DNA of 64,000 nucleotides from an uncultured Subdoligranulum sp. (GCA_904374465.1 CAJFFY010000011.1:5898-69897); one strand, 5' to 3'; shown: positions 32,552 through 42,207, counted from the stretch's first letter. Numbers and translations are program-made. Notes: generated by a model not told the origin, from the sequence alone.

Positions 32552-34078
32552 ATGAGCAAAAAGCCTGTATTACTCTGCATCATGGACGGTTTCGGCTGGA
32601 CGCCCGACCATACCTTCGGCAACGCCGTCACCGCCGCCAACAAACCCAACCTGGACAAGATCTTTGCCACCTACCCCATGACCACCATCGAGGCTTCCGG
32701 CATGGCCGTGGGCCTGCCCGACGGCCAGATGGGCAACTCGGAAGTGGGCCACACCAACATGGGTGCTGGCCGCATCGTCTACCAGCAGCTGACCCTCATC
32801 ACCAAGTCCATCAAGGACGGTGAGATGGTCAAGAACCCCGTGCTCTACAACAACATGAAGAAGGCCATCGATGCCGGCAAGGCCATCCATCTGATGGGTC
32901 TGGTGGGCACCGGCGGTGTGCACAGCCATGCCGACCACTGGTTCGGCGTGCTGGACATGGCCAAGCACATGGGCGCCACCAAGGTGTTCCTGCACTGCAT
33001 CATGGACGGCCGTGATACCGACCCGCACAGCGGCAAGGGCTTCCTGGCCGACCTGCAGGCCAAGCTGGACGAGCTGGGCATCGGACAGATTGCCACCGTC
33101 TCCGGCCGTTATTACGCCATGGACCGTGACAACAACTGGGACCGTGAGGAAAAGGCCTATGCGGCCTTTGTCTACGGCGAGGGCAACCACGCCGCCAACG
33201 CCCAGGAGGCCATCGACGCCAGCTATGCCGCCGATGTCACCGACGAATTCGTGGTGCCGGTTGTCACCTGCGAGGGTGGCCGTGTGGAGAGCGGCGACAC
33301 CGTCATCTTCATGAACTTCCGCCCCGACCGTGCCCGTCAGATGACCCGTATCTTCTGCGACGACGATTTCAAGGGCTTTGAGCGCCGCGGCGGCCGTCTG
33401 CATGTGAACTACGTCTGCATGGCCGAGTACGACGCCACCATGCCCAACTGCGAAGTGGCCTATCCGCCGGTGGAACTGAAGAACGTGCTGGGCGAGTACC
33501 TGTCCAAGAACGGCAAGACCCAGCTGCGCATTGCCGAGACCGAGAAGTATGCCCATGTGACCTTCTTCTTCAACGGCGGTGTGGAAGCTCCTTACGAGGG
33601 CGAGGACCGCAAGGTCATCCCCAGCCCGAAGGTGGCTACCTACGACCTGAAGCCCGAAATGAGCGCCTACGAGGTGGCTGACGAGTGCAAGGCCCGCATC
33701 GAAAGCGGCAAATACGATGTCATCATCCTGAACTTTGCCAACTGCGACATGGTCGGCCACACCGGCGTCTTTGAGGCTGCCGTCAAGGCGGTGGAAGCCG
33801 TGGACAAGGCTGTGGGCGAAGTGGTGGATGCCGTGCTGGCCCAGGGCGGCGTGGTCTTCCTGACCGCCGACCACGGCAATGCCGAAAAGATGGAGAACCC
33901 CGACGGCAGCGCCTTCACTGCCCACACCACCAACGTGGTGCCCTTTGCGGTGATCGGTGCCGGCGATGTGAAGCTGCGTGAGGGTGGCTGCCTGGCCGAT
34001 ATCGCCCCCACCATGCTGCCCTTTATCGGTCTGCCCGTTCCCGAGGAAATGACCGGCAAGAGCATCATCGTGGAGTAA
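32552..34078 (+). CDS. gpmI: 2,3-bisphosphoglycerate-independent phosphoglycerate mutase
   Basis: The 508-residue enzyme moves the phosphate of 3-phosphoglycerate to position 2, using two Mn ions. The start is LLCIMDGFGW; the phosphoserine Ser63 is in MGNSEVGH. Metal-ligand motifs include DGRDTDPHSG, NFRPDRARQMTR, NCDMVGHTG and TADHGNAEKM. Codon bias again suggests high expression. It closes the glycolytic operon; gapA and eno are not in the window. Confidence 0.97.
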   Translation: MSKKPVLLCIMDGFGWTPDHTFGNAVTAANKPNLDKIFATYPMTTIEASGMAVGLPDGQMGNSEVGHTNMGAGRIVYQQLTLITKSIKDGEMVKNPVLYNNMKKAIDAGKAIHLMGLVGTGGVHSHADHWFGVLDMAKHMGATKVFLHCIMDGRDTDPHSGKGFLADLQAKLDELGIGQIATVSGRYYAMDRDNNWDREEKAYAAFVYGEGNHAANAQEAIDASYAADVTDEFVVPVVTCEGGRVESGDTVIFMNFRPDRARQMTRIFCDDDFKGFERRGGRLHVNYVCMAEYDATMPNCEVAYPPVELKNVLGEYLSKNGKTQLRIAETEKYAHVTFFFNGGVEAPYEGEDRKVIPSPKVATYDLKPEMSAYEVADECKARIESGKYDVIILNFANCDMVGHTGVFEAAVKAVEAVDKAVGEVVDAVLAQGGVVFLTADHGNAEKMENPDGSAFTAHTTNVVPFAVIGAGDVKLREGGCLADIAPTMLPFIGLPVPEEMTGKSIIVE

Positions 34079-34093
34079 TTCCATAAAATTTTT

Positions 34094-34129
34094 GCCGCCG
34101 CACCGTACAGGTGCGGCGGCTTTTGCTTT
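34094..34129 (+). terminator. Terminator of the glycolytic operon
   Basis: GCCGCCGCACC (34094-34104) pairs with GGTGCGGCGGC (34110-34120), then TTTTGCTTT. Confidence 0.85.
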
Positions 34130-34146
34130 GCCGGGGACAACGGGTC

Positions 34147-34175
34147 TTGTGCTTTTGGACGGAATAGGGTATAGT
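34147..34175 (+). promoter_or_regulatory. Promoter of the large membrane protein gene at 34210
   Basis: TTGTGC (34147-34152), 17 bp, TATAGT (34170-34175). Confidence 0.6.
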
Positions 34176-34209
34176 AGTAACAATCTTTTGTACAGGAGAA
34201 TCTTGCCAC

Positions 34210-36507
34210 ATGACAAAACGTTTGCAGGCTCTGCGCCGCCGTCCAGCGGTGTGGGTGCTGTTGTTTTTGGAACTGCTGGTGGTGTTGGGGGCCCTTTGGG
34301 CTGCCCTGCAGCCGGCAGCTGTTTATACCTTTTCCCCCGACCAGTGGGAGTTCATCGCCACCCAGTCCCAGATCGGGTACGATGAACAGGGGCGTCGGGG
34401 CGTCACCGAGATGACCGACGGTGAACCCATCCTACAGACGCCGGCCATGTCACTGCCGGCGGGCCACTACCGGGTAACACTGGACTACCGGTACGAGCCA
34501 GGCCGGACAGCGGAAGGGGTGGAGCGCCGCTCCAGTCTGTATTTCACGGCGGAGGAAAACCTCTCGGTCAGCGGGGAACGGGCCTGGATTGATGTGCAGG
34601 CCCAGCAGGATACGGTGGTGCTCAATGTGGATTACGCCAGCAACACCGTGCGCCTGGTGGCCGATAACGATGGCGGCATCTTTACCATCGGTACGGTGGA
34701 AATCCGGCAGGATAAGGTCTATGCCTGGGCCTGCGTGGCGGGCTGGGTGGTTCTGTTTGCACTGTTGAATCTGGCCGTGGCACGGTTGGTGCCGGCCAGC
34801 CCCTGGGCACTTCCCGACGCTGATTTGCGGGGATGCCTGTGGCTGCTGGCAGGCGTCACCGTGCTGGCCTGTGTGCCGCTCTTCATGAACGGCGGTGGTG
34901 CCCAGGGGGCAGACTGGCGGTTCCATCTTTCCCGCATCGAGGGCATTGCCAACGGTCTGCGGGAGGGCCAGTTCCCGGTGCGGATCTACAGCCAGGCCAA
35001 GGACGGGTACGGCTATGCGCCCTCTCTCTTTTACGGGGAATTGTTCCTCTACTTCCCGGCGGTGCTGCGGTTGCTGGGCATGAGCGTCCAGGGCGCCTAC
35101 CGCACCTATGTCATGGTGGTGCAGGCGCTGACGGCGGGCATCTCCTTCTTCAGTTTTCGGCAGATGTTCCGGCACAATAAAACGGCACTGCTGGGCAGCA
35201 TCCTTTATATGATGGCGCCCTACCACATTTACAACATCTACTGGCGCAGCGCGGTGGGGGAATATACTGCCCTGGCCTTTCTGCCGCTGATCCCGGCGGC
35301 GCTCAGCCTGTTGTATGCGCCGCAGCGGCCGGATGCACGCAGTGCCCGCTTGGCCTGCGGGGAACTGGTGGTGGCTTTCGGCGCCCTGGTGCAGACCCAC
35401 ATCATCTCGCTGGAGCTGGCCACCCTGGCCACGGCCATCTTCTGCCTGTGGAATTTCCGCCGCACCTTCACCCGACAGATCCTGCGGGTGTGGATTACGG
35501 CAGCGGGACTGGTGATCCTGCTCAATCTGTGGTTCCTGGTGCCCTTCCTGACAATGATGACCAGCGGCATGTACAACAGTATGTATGGTGGTGCCAGCTT
35601 TGCCGGTGGTCTGGCTGTACAGAAAAACGGTCTCTGGCTGTCCGAGTTGCTTACCTGGCGGTCGGACCACAACAGCATCGGGGTGGTGCTGGTGGCCGGT
35701 GCGGTGGCGTTTGTCTGGTGTTGGCTGACCCAGGGCGACAAGATGCCCCTGCGGGAAAGGAAAATCGGCTGGTGGTCAGTGGCGCTGGGGGCTCTGGCCT
35801 GCTGGATGTGTACCAATACCTTCCCCTGGGGAATCCTGGGGGCACTGCCCGGTGTGGGACGGCTGCTGCTGGCCATTCAGTTCCCCTGGCGGTATTTCTC
35901 ACTGGCCACCCTGCTGCTGGTACTGGCCAGTGTCTGTGCGGTATCCGCTTTGCGGCGGGGACGGTATGCCCAGCCGGTGGTGGTGCTGCTGCTGTCGGCC
36001 TCCCTGCTGGGCACGGCCATCTTCTACCACAGCTATCTGCCCACCGTGGATACCTCCTACCTGGGGGACAGCAGTCAGCTGATCTATGCCGACAATAAGA
36101 TCAGCAATATGTCCTGGTACTATGACGGTCTTTACCTGCCCGATGGGGCGGTGGAGGTGCAGGACGGTTTTGTCTATGACACCGCCGTCACCACGGTGGA
36201 GATTGCCTCGCTGGAAAAGCAGGGGGGTGTGACGATCCTGTCCTGCAGTGAGGTCAACGGCACCACCGGCTACGCCGAACTGCCGTTGCTCTATTACCCC
36301 GGCTATACGGTGGTGCAGGGGGAAGGCACGCTCTTCTGTACCGCCAACGGCATGGTGGGGGTAGCGGTGCCGGCCGGTTACACAGGGGAAATCTCGGTTG
36401 CCTACCGGGAACCCAAGCGCTGGCTGGCAGCCGACCTGGTGAGCCTGGCCGCGCTGGTGGCGCTGGGAGGCGCTTTTGGATACAGCCGCAAGAAAAAGAA
36501 GCAGTAA
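34210..36507 (+). CDS. Large polytopic membrane protein, PTPS-related (GT-C-like) type
   Basis: The 765-residue protein has a membrane helix near 15-37, then a beta-rich outer domain (about 38-165). A core of about ten helices follows, with ADWRFHLSRIEGIANGLREG near 236, YGYAPSLFYGELFLYFP, and YMMAPYHIYNIYWRSAVGEY. This pattern fits the 6-pyruvoyl-tetrahydropterin synthase-related membrane family, which resembles GT-C glycosyltransferases using lipid-linked sugars. A last outer domain (about 605-735) precedes a final helix and a Lys-rich end. Likely role: transfer of sugars or lipids to the cell surface (inference). Monocistronic. Confidence 0.7.
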   Translation: MTKRLQALRRRPAVWVLLFLELLVVLGALWAALQPAAVYTFSPDQWEFIATQSQIGYDEQGRRGVTEMTDGEPILQTPAMSLPAGHYRVTLDYRYEPGRTAEGVERRSSLYFTAEENLSVSGERAWIDVQAQQDTVVLNVDYASNTVRLVADNDGGIFTIGTVEIRQDKVYAWACVAGWVVLFALLNLAVARLVPASPWALPDADLRGCLWLLAGVTVLACVPLFMNGGGAQGADWRFHLSRIEGIANGLREGQFPVRIYSQAKDGYGYAPSLFYGELFLYFPAVLRLLGMSVQGAYRTYVMVVQALTAGISFFSFRQMFRHNKTALLGSILYMMAPYHIYNIYWRSAVGEYTALAFLPLIPAALSLLYAPQRPDARSARLACGELVVAFGALVQTHIISLELATLATAIFCLWNFRRTFTRQILRVWITAAGLVILLNLWFLVPFLTMMTSGMYNSMYGGASFAGGLAVQKNGLWLSELLTWRSDHNSIGVVLVAGAVAFVWCWLTQGDKMPLRERKIGWWSVALGALACWMCTNTFPWGILGALPGVGRLLLAIQFPWRYFSLATLLLVLASVCAVSALRRGRYAQPVVVLLLSASLLGTAIFYHSYLPTVDTSYLGDSSQLIYADNKISNMSWYYDGLYLPDGAVEVQDGFVYDTAVTTVEIASLEKQGGVTILSCSEVNGTTGYAELPLLYYPGYTVVQGEGTLFCTANGMVGVAVPAGYTGEISVAYREPKRWLAADLVSLAALVALGGAFGYSRKKKKQ

Positions 36508-36537
36508 AAAATCCCGGGCCTAAGCCCGGGATTTTTT
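36506..36537. terminator. Bidirectional terminator between genes at 34210 and 36548
   Basis: AAAAAATCCCGGGC pairs with GCCCGGGATTTTTT around loop CTAA. Confidence 0.9.
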
Positions 36538-36547
36538 GGCTGCAGGA

Positions 36548-37648
36548 TCAGGCGCCGGACAGGGGAACCAGCAGCGCTGCCGCCACATAGAGCAGGTACA
36601 GTGCCAAGCAAAGAATCCCTTGCCAGCGGAAGAGCCGGCGGCATAACAGGGGCGGCAGCAGCAACACCAGAGCGATGGCCGCGCAGACCGGCAGATCGTA
36701 GTGGCGGAACTGGGACCCGAAGGGCAGACGCTGGCGGTACATCAGGCTGGAGATGGGCAGCGCCAGGGTCAGATTCAAAATGGCGCTGTTCAGCAGCTGG
36801 ATCGGCAGGGTGCTGAGGGGATAGTACCGGCACCGCATGGAAAACCGTTTCCACACCGAGCCCAGGGGGTGGTCCAGCGCGTCGGCCAGCAGCGGCAGGC
36901 AAAACCCAAAACTGATCAGGGTGGCTGCCCAAAGGGCCTGAATGGTACCGGTCAGGTTGGCCAGGGAAGCGGCACTGTATACCAACGCCTGGGAACCGCC
37001 GGCCAGCAGCCCCAGCCCCAGGATGACCCCGACCAGATTTTTCAGGGCGTTGCCCATGTTCATCACAGGAAACGCCATGGTGTGGGCGGTATATCCGTAA
37101 GTGGCGCTGGCGTCATGGGGCGGGGGCATTTCTGCCGAATCGGGATCCGCCGTGGAGGCGAGCGAAACGCCTTCCCCGTAGATGAAATGATGCTGGTAGA
37201 CGATGCTGATCATCACAAACAATACAAACAGGAACATCAGCAACCCGGTACCGGTGTAGCTCAGGGTGCCGTCCCGCACAAAGATTACCAGCGCCGCCAC
37301 GGCGGCCAGCAGCAGCAGCGCCTTGCGGCAGAACTCTCCCCGATCCACCGTCACTTCATGCCGGGGATTGAGCAGGCAGAGCGACAGGGCCAGCCCCAGG
37401 TTCGCCACGGCACCGGCCAGCGCCGTGCCCACCGCCAGGGAGGTGATGGAAAGCCCGGCCGCCAGAAATGCCAGCATCAATTGGGGCAACGCCAGGCAGA
37501 AGGGGGCCACGGTGCCGCCCACCACCCACATGGGTAACCCGCACAGGGCGCAGCACCAGGTGGTGCAGCGCCCCGCCAGACGGCTGCCCACGGCGGTCAG
37601 CAACAGGCCCAATCCATAAACCAGCAATGTCAGTAGGAAAACCAGCAT
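36548..37648 (-). CDS. Divergent cation/Ca2+ exchanger (CaCA)-like membrane protein
   Basis: The 366-residue protein has about ten helices in two halves, split by a hydrophilic loop (about 155-195). The first half holds GTVAPFCLALPQLMLAF followed by AVGTALAGAVANLGLAL. This closely resembles the alpha repeat of Na/Ca exchangers, where TSLPE and GSNxFN give the ion-binding residues, but Gln replaces the key Glu and Ala-Gly replaces Gly-Ser. The second half (about 235-265: TLISFGFCLPLLADAL) is a weaker repeat. Ion exchange by the usual mechanism is doubtful. It lies 52 bases after proS, beyond the proS terminator. Confidence 0.55.
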   Translation of the reverse strand: MLVFLLTLLVYGLGLLLTAVGSRLAGRCTTWCCALCGLPMWVVGGTVAPFCLALPQLMLAFLAAGLSITSLAVGTALAGAVANLGLALSLCLLNPRHEVTVDRGEFCRKALLLLAAVAALVIFVRDGTLSYTGTGLLMFLFVLFVMISIVYQHHFIYGEGVSLASTADPDSAEMPPPHDASATYGYTAHTMAFPVMNMGNALKNLVGVILGLGLLAGGSQALVYSAASLANLTGTIQALWAATLISFGFCLPLLADALDHPLGSVWKRFSMRCRYYPLSTLPIQLLNSAILNLTLALPISSLMYRQRLPFGSQFRHYDLPVCAAIALVLLLPPLLCRRLFRWQGILCLALYLLYVAAALLVPLSGA

Positions 37649-37660
37649 CTTCGTTTACCT

Positions 37661-37688
37661 GAAAAGGGCAGCGCATAGCGCTGCCCTT
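37661..37688 (-). terminator. Terminator of the acpP-proS unit
   Basis: AAGGGCAGCGC (37664-37674) pairs with GCGCTGCCCTT (37678-37688); on the minus strand TTTTC follows. It precedes the start of the exchanger-like gene. Confidence 0.75.
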
Positions 37689-37700
37689 GTGTGTTTGTAA

Positions 37701-39140
37701 TCAGTATGCAATGCCCCAGACGACCATCTTGGTGGCGGGTTTGCCGCACACCGGGCATACATCGCTCAGGTGCTCCTGGGCAAAGGGCATGCAGCGGCTG
37801 GACAGACCGGCCTTTTCCTTCATGGCTTCCTCGCAGGCCAGATCGCCGCACCACATGGTCTTGATGAACCCGGTGGAGGCGGCAGCCTTCTGCTGGATCT
37901 CCTCCATGGTGGTGGCGCTGGTGGTACGGGCCTCGCGGTTCTTCAGGGCGCGGTCGTACAGATCCTTCGCCAGGGCATCCAGCGCGGCGGGAATGGCCGT
38001 GGTCAGATCCTCGAACTTCACGAACTGCTTTTCGCGGTTGTCGCGGCGGACCAGTACGCACTGGCCCTGCTCGATGTCCCGGGGGCCCACTTCCAGACGG
38101 ATGGGCACGCCCTTCATCTCCCACTGGGCAAACTTCCAGCCGGGCTGCTTGTCGCTGTCATCCAGCTTGACACGGGCGTATTTGCCAATTTCGTTGGCCA
38201 GTTCCCGGGTCTTTTCCAGCACACCGGGTTTATGGGCGGCTACCGGCACGATGACCACCTGCACGGGGGCGATGGCCGGCGGCAGAATCAGGCCGTCATC
38301 GTCGCCGTGGGTCATGATGATGGCGCCGATCAGGCGGCTGGACGCACCCCAGCTGGTCTGGAAGGGATACTGCAACGTGTTGTCACGGCCGGTGAAGGTC
38401 ACGTCGTAGGCGCGGCTGAATTTGTCGCCGAAGTAATGGCTGGTGCCGCTCTGCAGGGCCTTGCCATCCTTCATCATCGCTTCGATGGTGTAGGTGGCTT
38501 CGGCACCGGCAAACTTTTCCTTGTCGGTCTTGCGGCCCTTGATGACGGGGATGCACAGATCATTCTCGCAGAAGTCGGCGTAGCAGTTCAGCTGCTGCTC
38601 GGTTTCGGCCTCGGCCTCGGCGGCGGTCTCGTGGATGGTGTGACCTTCCTGCCACCAGAATTCCCGGGTACGCAGGAAGGGACGGGTGGATTTCTCCCAC
38701 CGCACCACGCTGCACCACTGGTTGTACAGCATGGGCAGGTCACGGTAGCTGTGCAGCACATGGCTGAAGTGGTCGCAGAACAGCGTCTCGCTGGTGGGGC
38801 GCACCGCAAGGCGCTCCTCCAGGGGTTCGCTGCCGCCCATGGTGACCCAGGCAACCTCGGGGGCAAAGCCGTTGACCAGTTCGCCTTCCTTTTTCAGCAG
38901 GCTTTCGGGCATCAGCATCGGCATTGCCACGTTCTCATGGCCGGTGGCCTTGAAACGGGTGTCCAGATTCTTCTGGATGTTTTCCCAGATTGCATAGCCG
39001 TAGGGGCGCAGCACCACAAAGCCCTTTACACTGGAATACTCCACCAGCTCGGCCTTGGTGCAGATATCGGTGTACCACTGGGCAAAGTCGACCTCCTGGG
39101 CGGTGATCGCTTCGACCATTTTTTTCTTATCGCTTGCCAT
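37701..39140 (-). CDS. proS: Prolyl-tRNA synthetase, archaeal/eukaryotic-type (ProS type 3)
   Basis: The 479-residue enzyme charges tRNA-Pro. It is the short form without an editing insertion: motif 1 is in RPYGYAIWENIQK; motif 2 is RWEKSTRPFLRTREFWWQEGHT; motif 3 lies in VPIRLEVGPRDIEQGQ; a C-terminal Zn-like domain ends the protein (SRCMPFAQ, DVCPVCGKPATK). This ProRS type occurs in part of the Firmicutes. It starts 33 bases after acpP with AAGGAG before the ATG. Confidence 0.95.
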   Translation of the reverse strand: MASDKKKMVEAITAQEVDFAQWYTDICTKAELVEYSSVKGFVVLRPYGYAIWENIQKNLDTRFKATGHENVAMPMLMPESLLKKEGELVNGFAPEVAWVTMGGSEPLEERLAVRPTSETLFCDHFSHVLHSYRDLPMLYNQWCSVVRWEKSTRPFLRTREFWWQEGHTIHETAAEAEAETEQQLNCYADFCENDLCIPVIKGRKTDKEKFAGAEATYTIEAMMKDGKALQSGTSHYFGDKFSRAYDVTFTGRDNTLQYPFQTSWGASSRLIGAIIMTHGDDDGLILPPAIAPVQVVIVPVAAHKPGVLEKTRELANEIGKYARVKLDDSDKQPGWKFAQWEMKGVPIRLEVGPRDIEQGQCVLVRRDNREKQFVKFEDLTTAIPAALDALAKDLYDRALKNREARTTSATTMEEIQQKAAASTGFIKTMWCGDLACEEAMKEKAGLSSRCMPFAQEHLSDVCPVCGKPATKMVVWGIAY

Positions 39141-39173
39141 GTCTACTCCTTCACATCGTTGGGCCGCAGAAAA

Positions 39174-39410
39174 TTACAGCCGCTCCTCCAGATAATTGAC
39201 CACATCGCCCACGGTGTGGAAGTTTTCAATGTCTTCGTCGGGAATCTCCACGCCGAATTCGTCGGACAGCGTGGTGATCATGTCGATGACGTCCAGGCTG
39301 TCGGCACCGAAATCGTTGACGATGTCACTGTCGAGGGTGATCTTTTCGGGCTCGACTTCCAGCTGGTCGGCCAGGTAATCGCGGATACGCGCAAAAACTT
39401 CGGAATCCAT
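39174..39410 (-). CDS. acpP: Acyl carrier protein
   Basis: The 78-residue acidic four-helix protein carries the growing fatty acid on a phosphopantetheine arm at the serine of DFGADSLDVIDM. The length is typical. GAAGGAG is placed well before ATG 39410; a longer reading upstream would run through the promoter. No fatty-acid synthesis genes adjoin it; its operon partner is proS. Confidence 0.95.
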   Translation of the reverse strand: MDSEVFARIRDYLADQLEVEPEKITLDSDIVNDFGADSLDVIDMITTLSDEFGVEIPDEDIENFHTVGDVVNYLEERL

Positions 39411-39446
39411 AGGTTTAACTCCTTCTGCAAACAAATATTCATTAAA

Positions 39447-39475
39447 TATATAGCGTATCTGTCCAAGGATGTCAA
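39447..39475 (-). promoter_or_regulatory. Promoter of acpP-proS
   Basis: Minus strand: TTGACA (39475-39470), 17 bp, TATATA (39452-39447). Confidence 0.75.
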
Positions 39476-39559
39476 GGGGGTGGGGGAAAAATGGGCGCAA
39501 CGCCTGCCGGTGTTGAAACCGGGCCCGGCCGCATACTTTGTTCGGGGGAGTGTGATGCT

Positions 39560-40408
39560 ATGAAACTGCAGTTTACCAAAATGCACGGGGCCGGCAACGA
39601 TTACATTTACCTGGATTGTCGGCATGGCGAAATGCCACCGCATCCGGAGCAGCTGGCCCGGGAATTATCGCGCCGGCATTTTTCGGTGGGGGCCGACGGA
39701 CTGATCTGTATCGCGCCGCCGCAGCTGGCCGATGGGGATGCCACCGTGGTCATGTATAATGCCGACGGCAGCGAGGGTGCCATGTGCGGCAACGGCATCC
39801 GCTGTGTGGCTGAATATTTATACACCCACGGCCTGCAAAAGGACTGCGTCGAACTGGACACGGCCCGGGCCGGGCGCAAGACGCTCTACCGGGTGGCGCC
39901 CCACCGGTGGCGGGCCGGGATGGGGCGGTTTTCCACCCGGGCGGCGGACCTGCCTGCTGTGGGGTTGGGCAACGGTCCGCTGCTGGATGTGCCGCTGGTG
40001 GCGGCGGGGCGCAGCTGGCGGGTGAACTGCCTGAGTATGGGCAACCCCCATTGTGTGGTGCTCTGCCGGGAAGCCCCGCCCACCGGGGTCCAGCTGGCCG
40101 AATGGGGAAACGCCCTCCAACAACACCCGGCTTTTCCCCGGAGCATCAATGTGGAGTTCGTCCGGGCGGATGGCCCCGCGGCACTCACCGCCACCGTCTG
40201 GGAGCGGGGCAGCGGAGCTACCCTGGCCTGCGGCACCGGCGCCTGTGCGGCGGTGGCGGTACTGGTGCTGCGGGGAAATTGCCGGCGCAACGTCCCGGTC
40301 AGTGTCACGTTGCCCGGTGGAACACTGGAAGTCTGCGTGCTGGAGGATGATACGGTACTGTTGACCGGTTGTGCCCAAACGGTGTTTGAGGGAACGCTGG
40401 AAATCTGA
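39560..40408 (+). CDS. dapF: Diaminopimelate epimerase
   Basis: The 282-residue enzyme converts LL- to meso-diaminopimelate for lysine and peptidoglycan, by two opposing cysteines. Cys76 lies in EGAMCGNGIRC and the second in GATLACGTGACA. The start MKLQFTKMHGAGNDYIY is typical; GGGGGAG precedes ATG 39560. dapL, the enzyme that supplies its substrate, lies 1.9 kb downstream on the same strand with a membrane protein gene between. Confidence 0.96.
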   Translation: MKLQFTKMHGAGNDYIYLDCRHGEMPPHPEQLARELSRRHFSVGADGLICIAPPQLADGDATVVMYNADGSEGAMCGNGIRCVAEYLYTHGLQKDCVELDTARAGRKTLYRVAPHRWRAGMGRFSTRAADLPAVGLGNGPLLDVPLVAAGRSWRVNCLSMGNPHCVVLCREAPPTGVQLAEWGNALQQHPAFPRSINVEFVRADGPAALTATVWERGSGATLACGTGACAAVAVLVLRGNCRRNVPVSVTLPGGTLEVCVLEDDTVLLTGCAQTVFEGTLEI

Positions 40409-40429
40409 TGAACCGAAGGTTTCCCTTGC

Positions 40430-40458
40430 TTTACAGGGGAAAAAGAGCTTGTTATAAT
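40430..40458 (+). promoter_or_regulatory. Promoter that fixes the start of the gene at 40496
   Basis: TTTACA (40430-40435), 17 bp, TATAAT (40453-40458). The ATG at 40457 overlaps the -10 element and cannot be the normal start. Confidence 0.7.
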
Positions 40459-40495
40459 GAAAAGAACGAGGAAAGAGGAAGAAGGAAAAACGGGA

Positions 40496-42190
40496 ATGGA
40501 TATTCTTGACAAAGCGAAAAACGGGCTGCCCTCCCAAAATGGCAGCAGATTTTTTCGGGTGTTTCCCTGGGTCTGGCTGGTGGCGGCCTACGGTCTGACC
40601 ATGCTGGTATTGTGCCTGCACGGGCGGGCCTATCTGGACAGCGACATGTCCAGCGAGATGGTGCTGGCCGACCTGCTGAACCAGGAGGGTGGAGTCATGT
40701 CCACCAACTGGTGGTATTCCACCGAAATCAAGGTGTGCAGCCTGCAGATGTTTTACCAGGTAGGGCTGCGGATTTTCCCGCACGACTGGTATGCGGCGCG
40801 CATGGTGGGGCAGGGGTTGCTTATGCTGGTGCTCCTGCTTTCCTACCTGTATGTGGGGCACGGTCTCAAGCTCCGGGGCAATGGCGTCTGGGGCGCAGCG
40901 GCGCTGGCCTGTCCCTTTGGCGTGTGGTATCTCTGGTACGGCTTTTTTGGCGGGTACTATGTGGCCTACATGATCTTTGTGCTGCTCAGTTTTGGTGCCA
41001 TCCTGCACCTGATGGACCCGGCCGCCCGGTGGCGCCGGGTATTGCAATGGGTTTTGCTGGTCGGATCCGCCGGTATTTCCGGCCTGAACAGCGTCAAGGG
41101 CATGATGGTGTTTTACCTGCCCATGGTGGCGGCCTCCCTGCTGGTGGTGTGGATCCGCTGGCATGGCCGGCCGCAGCAATTTCCCCGGCGGGAAGGCAAG
41201 CTGCTGCTCTTGTCGGTGCTGGCTTTCGCCCTGGCGGCTGCGGGATATCTGGTGAACAGTACGGTGCTGGCGGCAACCCACGCCTTTGAAAACTTTAACG
41301 GCCAATCCTGGAGTGCTTTCAGCTTTGAAAAAATGGCAGAGGGCTGGTCGCTGTTCCTCAGCCTGTTCGGATATCCGGGCGATGCCTTCTTGGACGGGGT
41401 CATTCCGCTGCTTTCCCTGCGCGGTATCCTGGGAGCATTCGGCTTCCTGACCCTTTGCGCCATCCTGGTTTCGCTGTTCCGGCTGTTGCAGCGCTGCGGC
41501 AAACTGCAGGATGTCCAGGCGGTCGTTCCCGTTTTGCTGGCGTGTATCTGTGTGATTCAGGGGCTGATTCTCTCCTGCACGGGAACCAGCGGCGCCGAGC
41601 CCAAACCGATGAATGCCTCTTACTGGCTGCCGGCGGTACCGTTTGTCTTCCCGGTTTTGCAGCTGGAAGGGGAAACCGAGGACTTCCGCCTGCCGTTTGC
41701 GCGCAGAGCGGCGGCACTGGCCTTTTGCCTGTGTTTTGTGGCGACAAGCATTTCGGCCACACAGCAATTCTTTGCGCAGAACTACCGCGGCAATCCTCAT
41801 CTAGAAGAGGTCACCGACTGGGTGGCCCAGCAGGGCTATACCCAAGGATATGCGACGTTCTGGAACGCCAACGTGGTCACCGAGTGGTCCAGTGGCCAGC
41901 TGGAAATGTGGTGTGTACGGGATTTCAACACGATGATCACCAGCCCGCGCCTGCAAAAGATCAGCCACCAAACCCCGCCGCAGGGGGCGCTGTTTTTGCT
42001 GACCACCCAGGCAGAACTGGAAAAGATGGGGCTCACAAATCTGTACTGGTGGTCCGATGTGGTGTATGAGGACAGCAAGGAGGAATACCAGCCGGAACAG
42101 CGGTATCTGGTCATGGCGTATGACAGTTTTGACGATATGATGACGGCGGTACAAGGGGCGCAGTCCTGGAACAATACCGCCGGGGCATAG
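40496..42190 (+). CDS. Polytopic membrane protein, GT-C glycosyltransferase-like
   Basis: The product of about 564 residues has some ten to twelve membrane helices. After a first helix (about 20-42) comes an outer loop, HGRAYLDSDMSSEMVLAD, in which the acidic DSD is placed as in GT-C glycosyltransferases. NWWYSTEIKVCSLQMFYQ and GLNSVKGMMVFYLPM follow. The last 120 residues form an outer soluble domain. No donor or acceptor can be named. ATG 40496 (GGAAAAACGGGA upstream) is chosen over ATG 40457, which lies in the promoter. It stands between dapF and dapL, apparently with its own promoter. Confidence 0.65.
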   Translation: MDILDKAKNGLPSQNGSRFFRVFPWVWLVAAYGLTMLVLCLHGRAYLDSDMSSEMVLADLLNQEGGVMSTNWWYSTEIKVCSLQMFYQVGLRIFPHDWYAARMVGQGLLMLVLLLSYLYVGHGLKLRGNGVWGAAALACPFGVWYLWYGFFGGYYVAYMIFVLLSFGAILHLMDPAARWRRVLQWVLLVGSAGISGLNSVKGMMVFYLPMVAASLLVVWIRWHGRPQQFPRREGKLLLLSVLAFALAAAGYLVNSTVLAATHAFENFNGQSWSAFSFEKMAEGWSLFLSLFGYPGDAFLDGVIPLLSLRGILGAFGFLTLCAILVSLFRLLQRCGKLQDVQAVVPVLLACICVIQGLILSCTGTSGAEPKPMNASYWLPAVPFVFPVLQLEGETEDFRLPFARRAAALAFCLCFVATSISATQQFFAQNYRGNPHLEEVTDWVAQQGYTQGYATFWNANVVTEWSSGQLEMWCVRDFNTMITSPRLQKISHQTPPQGALFLLTTQAELEKMGLTNLYWWSDVVYEDSKEEYQPEQRYLVMAYDSFDDMMTAVQGAQSWNNTAGA

Positions 42191-42207
42191 GCCCGCACAT
42201 CTTCTTC

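Noticed and set aside
40457..40495. Longer N-terminus for the membrane protein (ATG at 40457)
   Set aside because: That ATG overlaps the TATAAT -10 element, so it would not be in the transcript as a normally led start.
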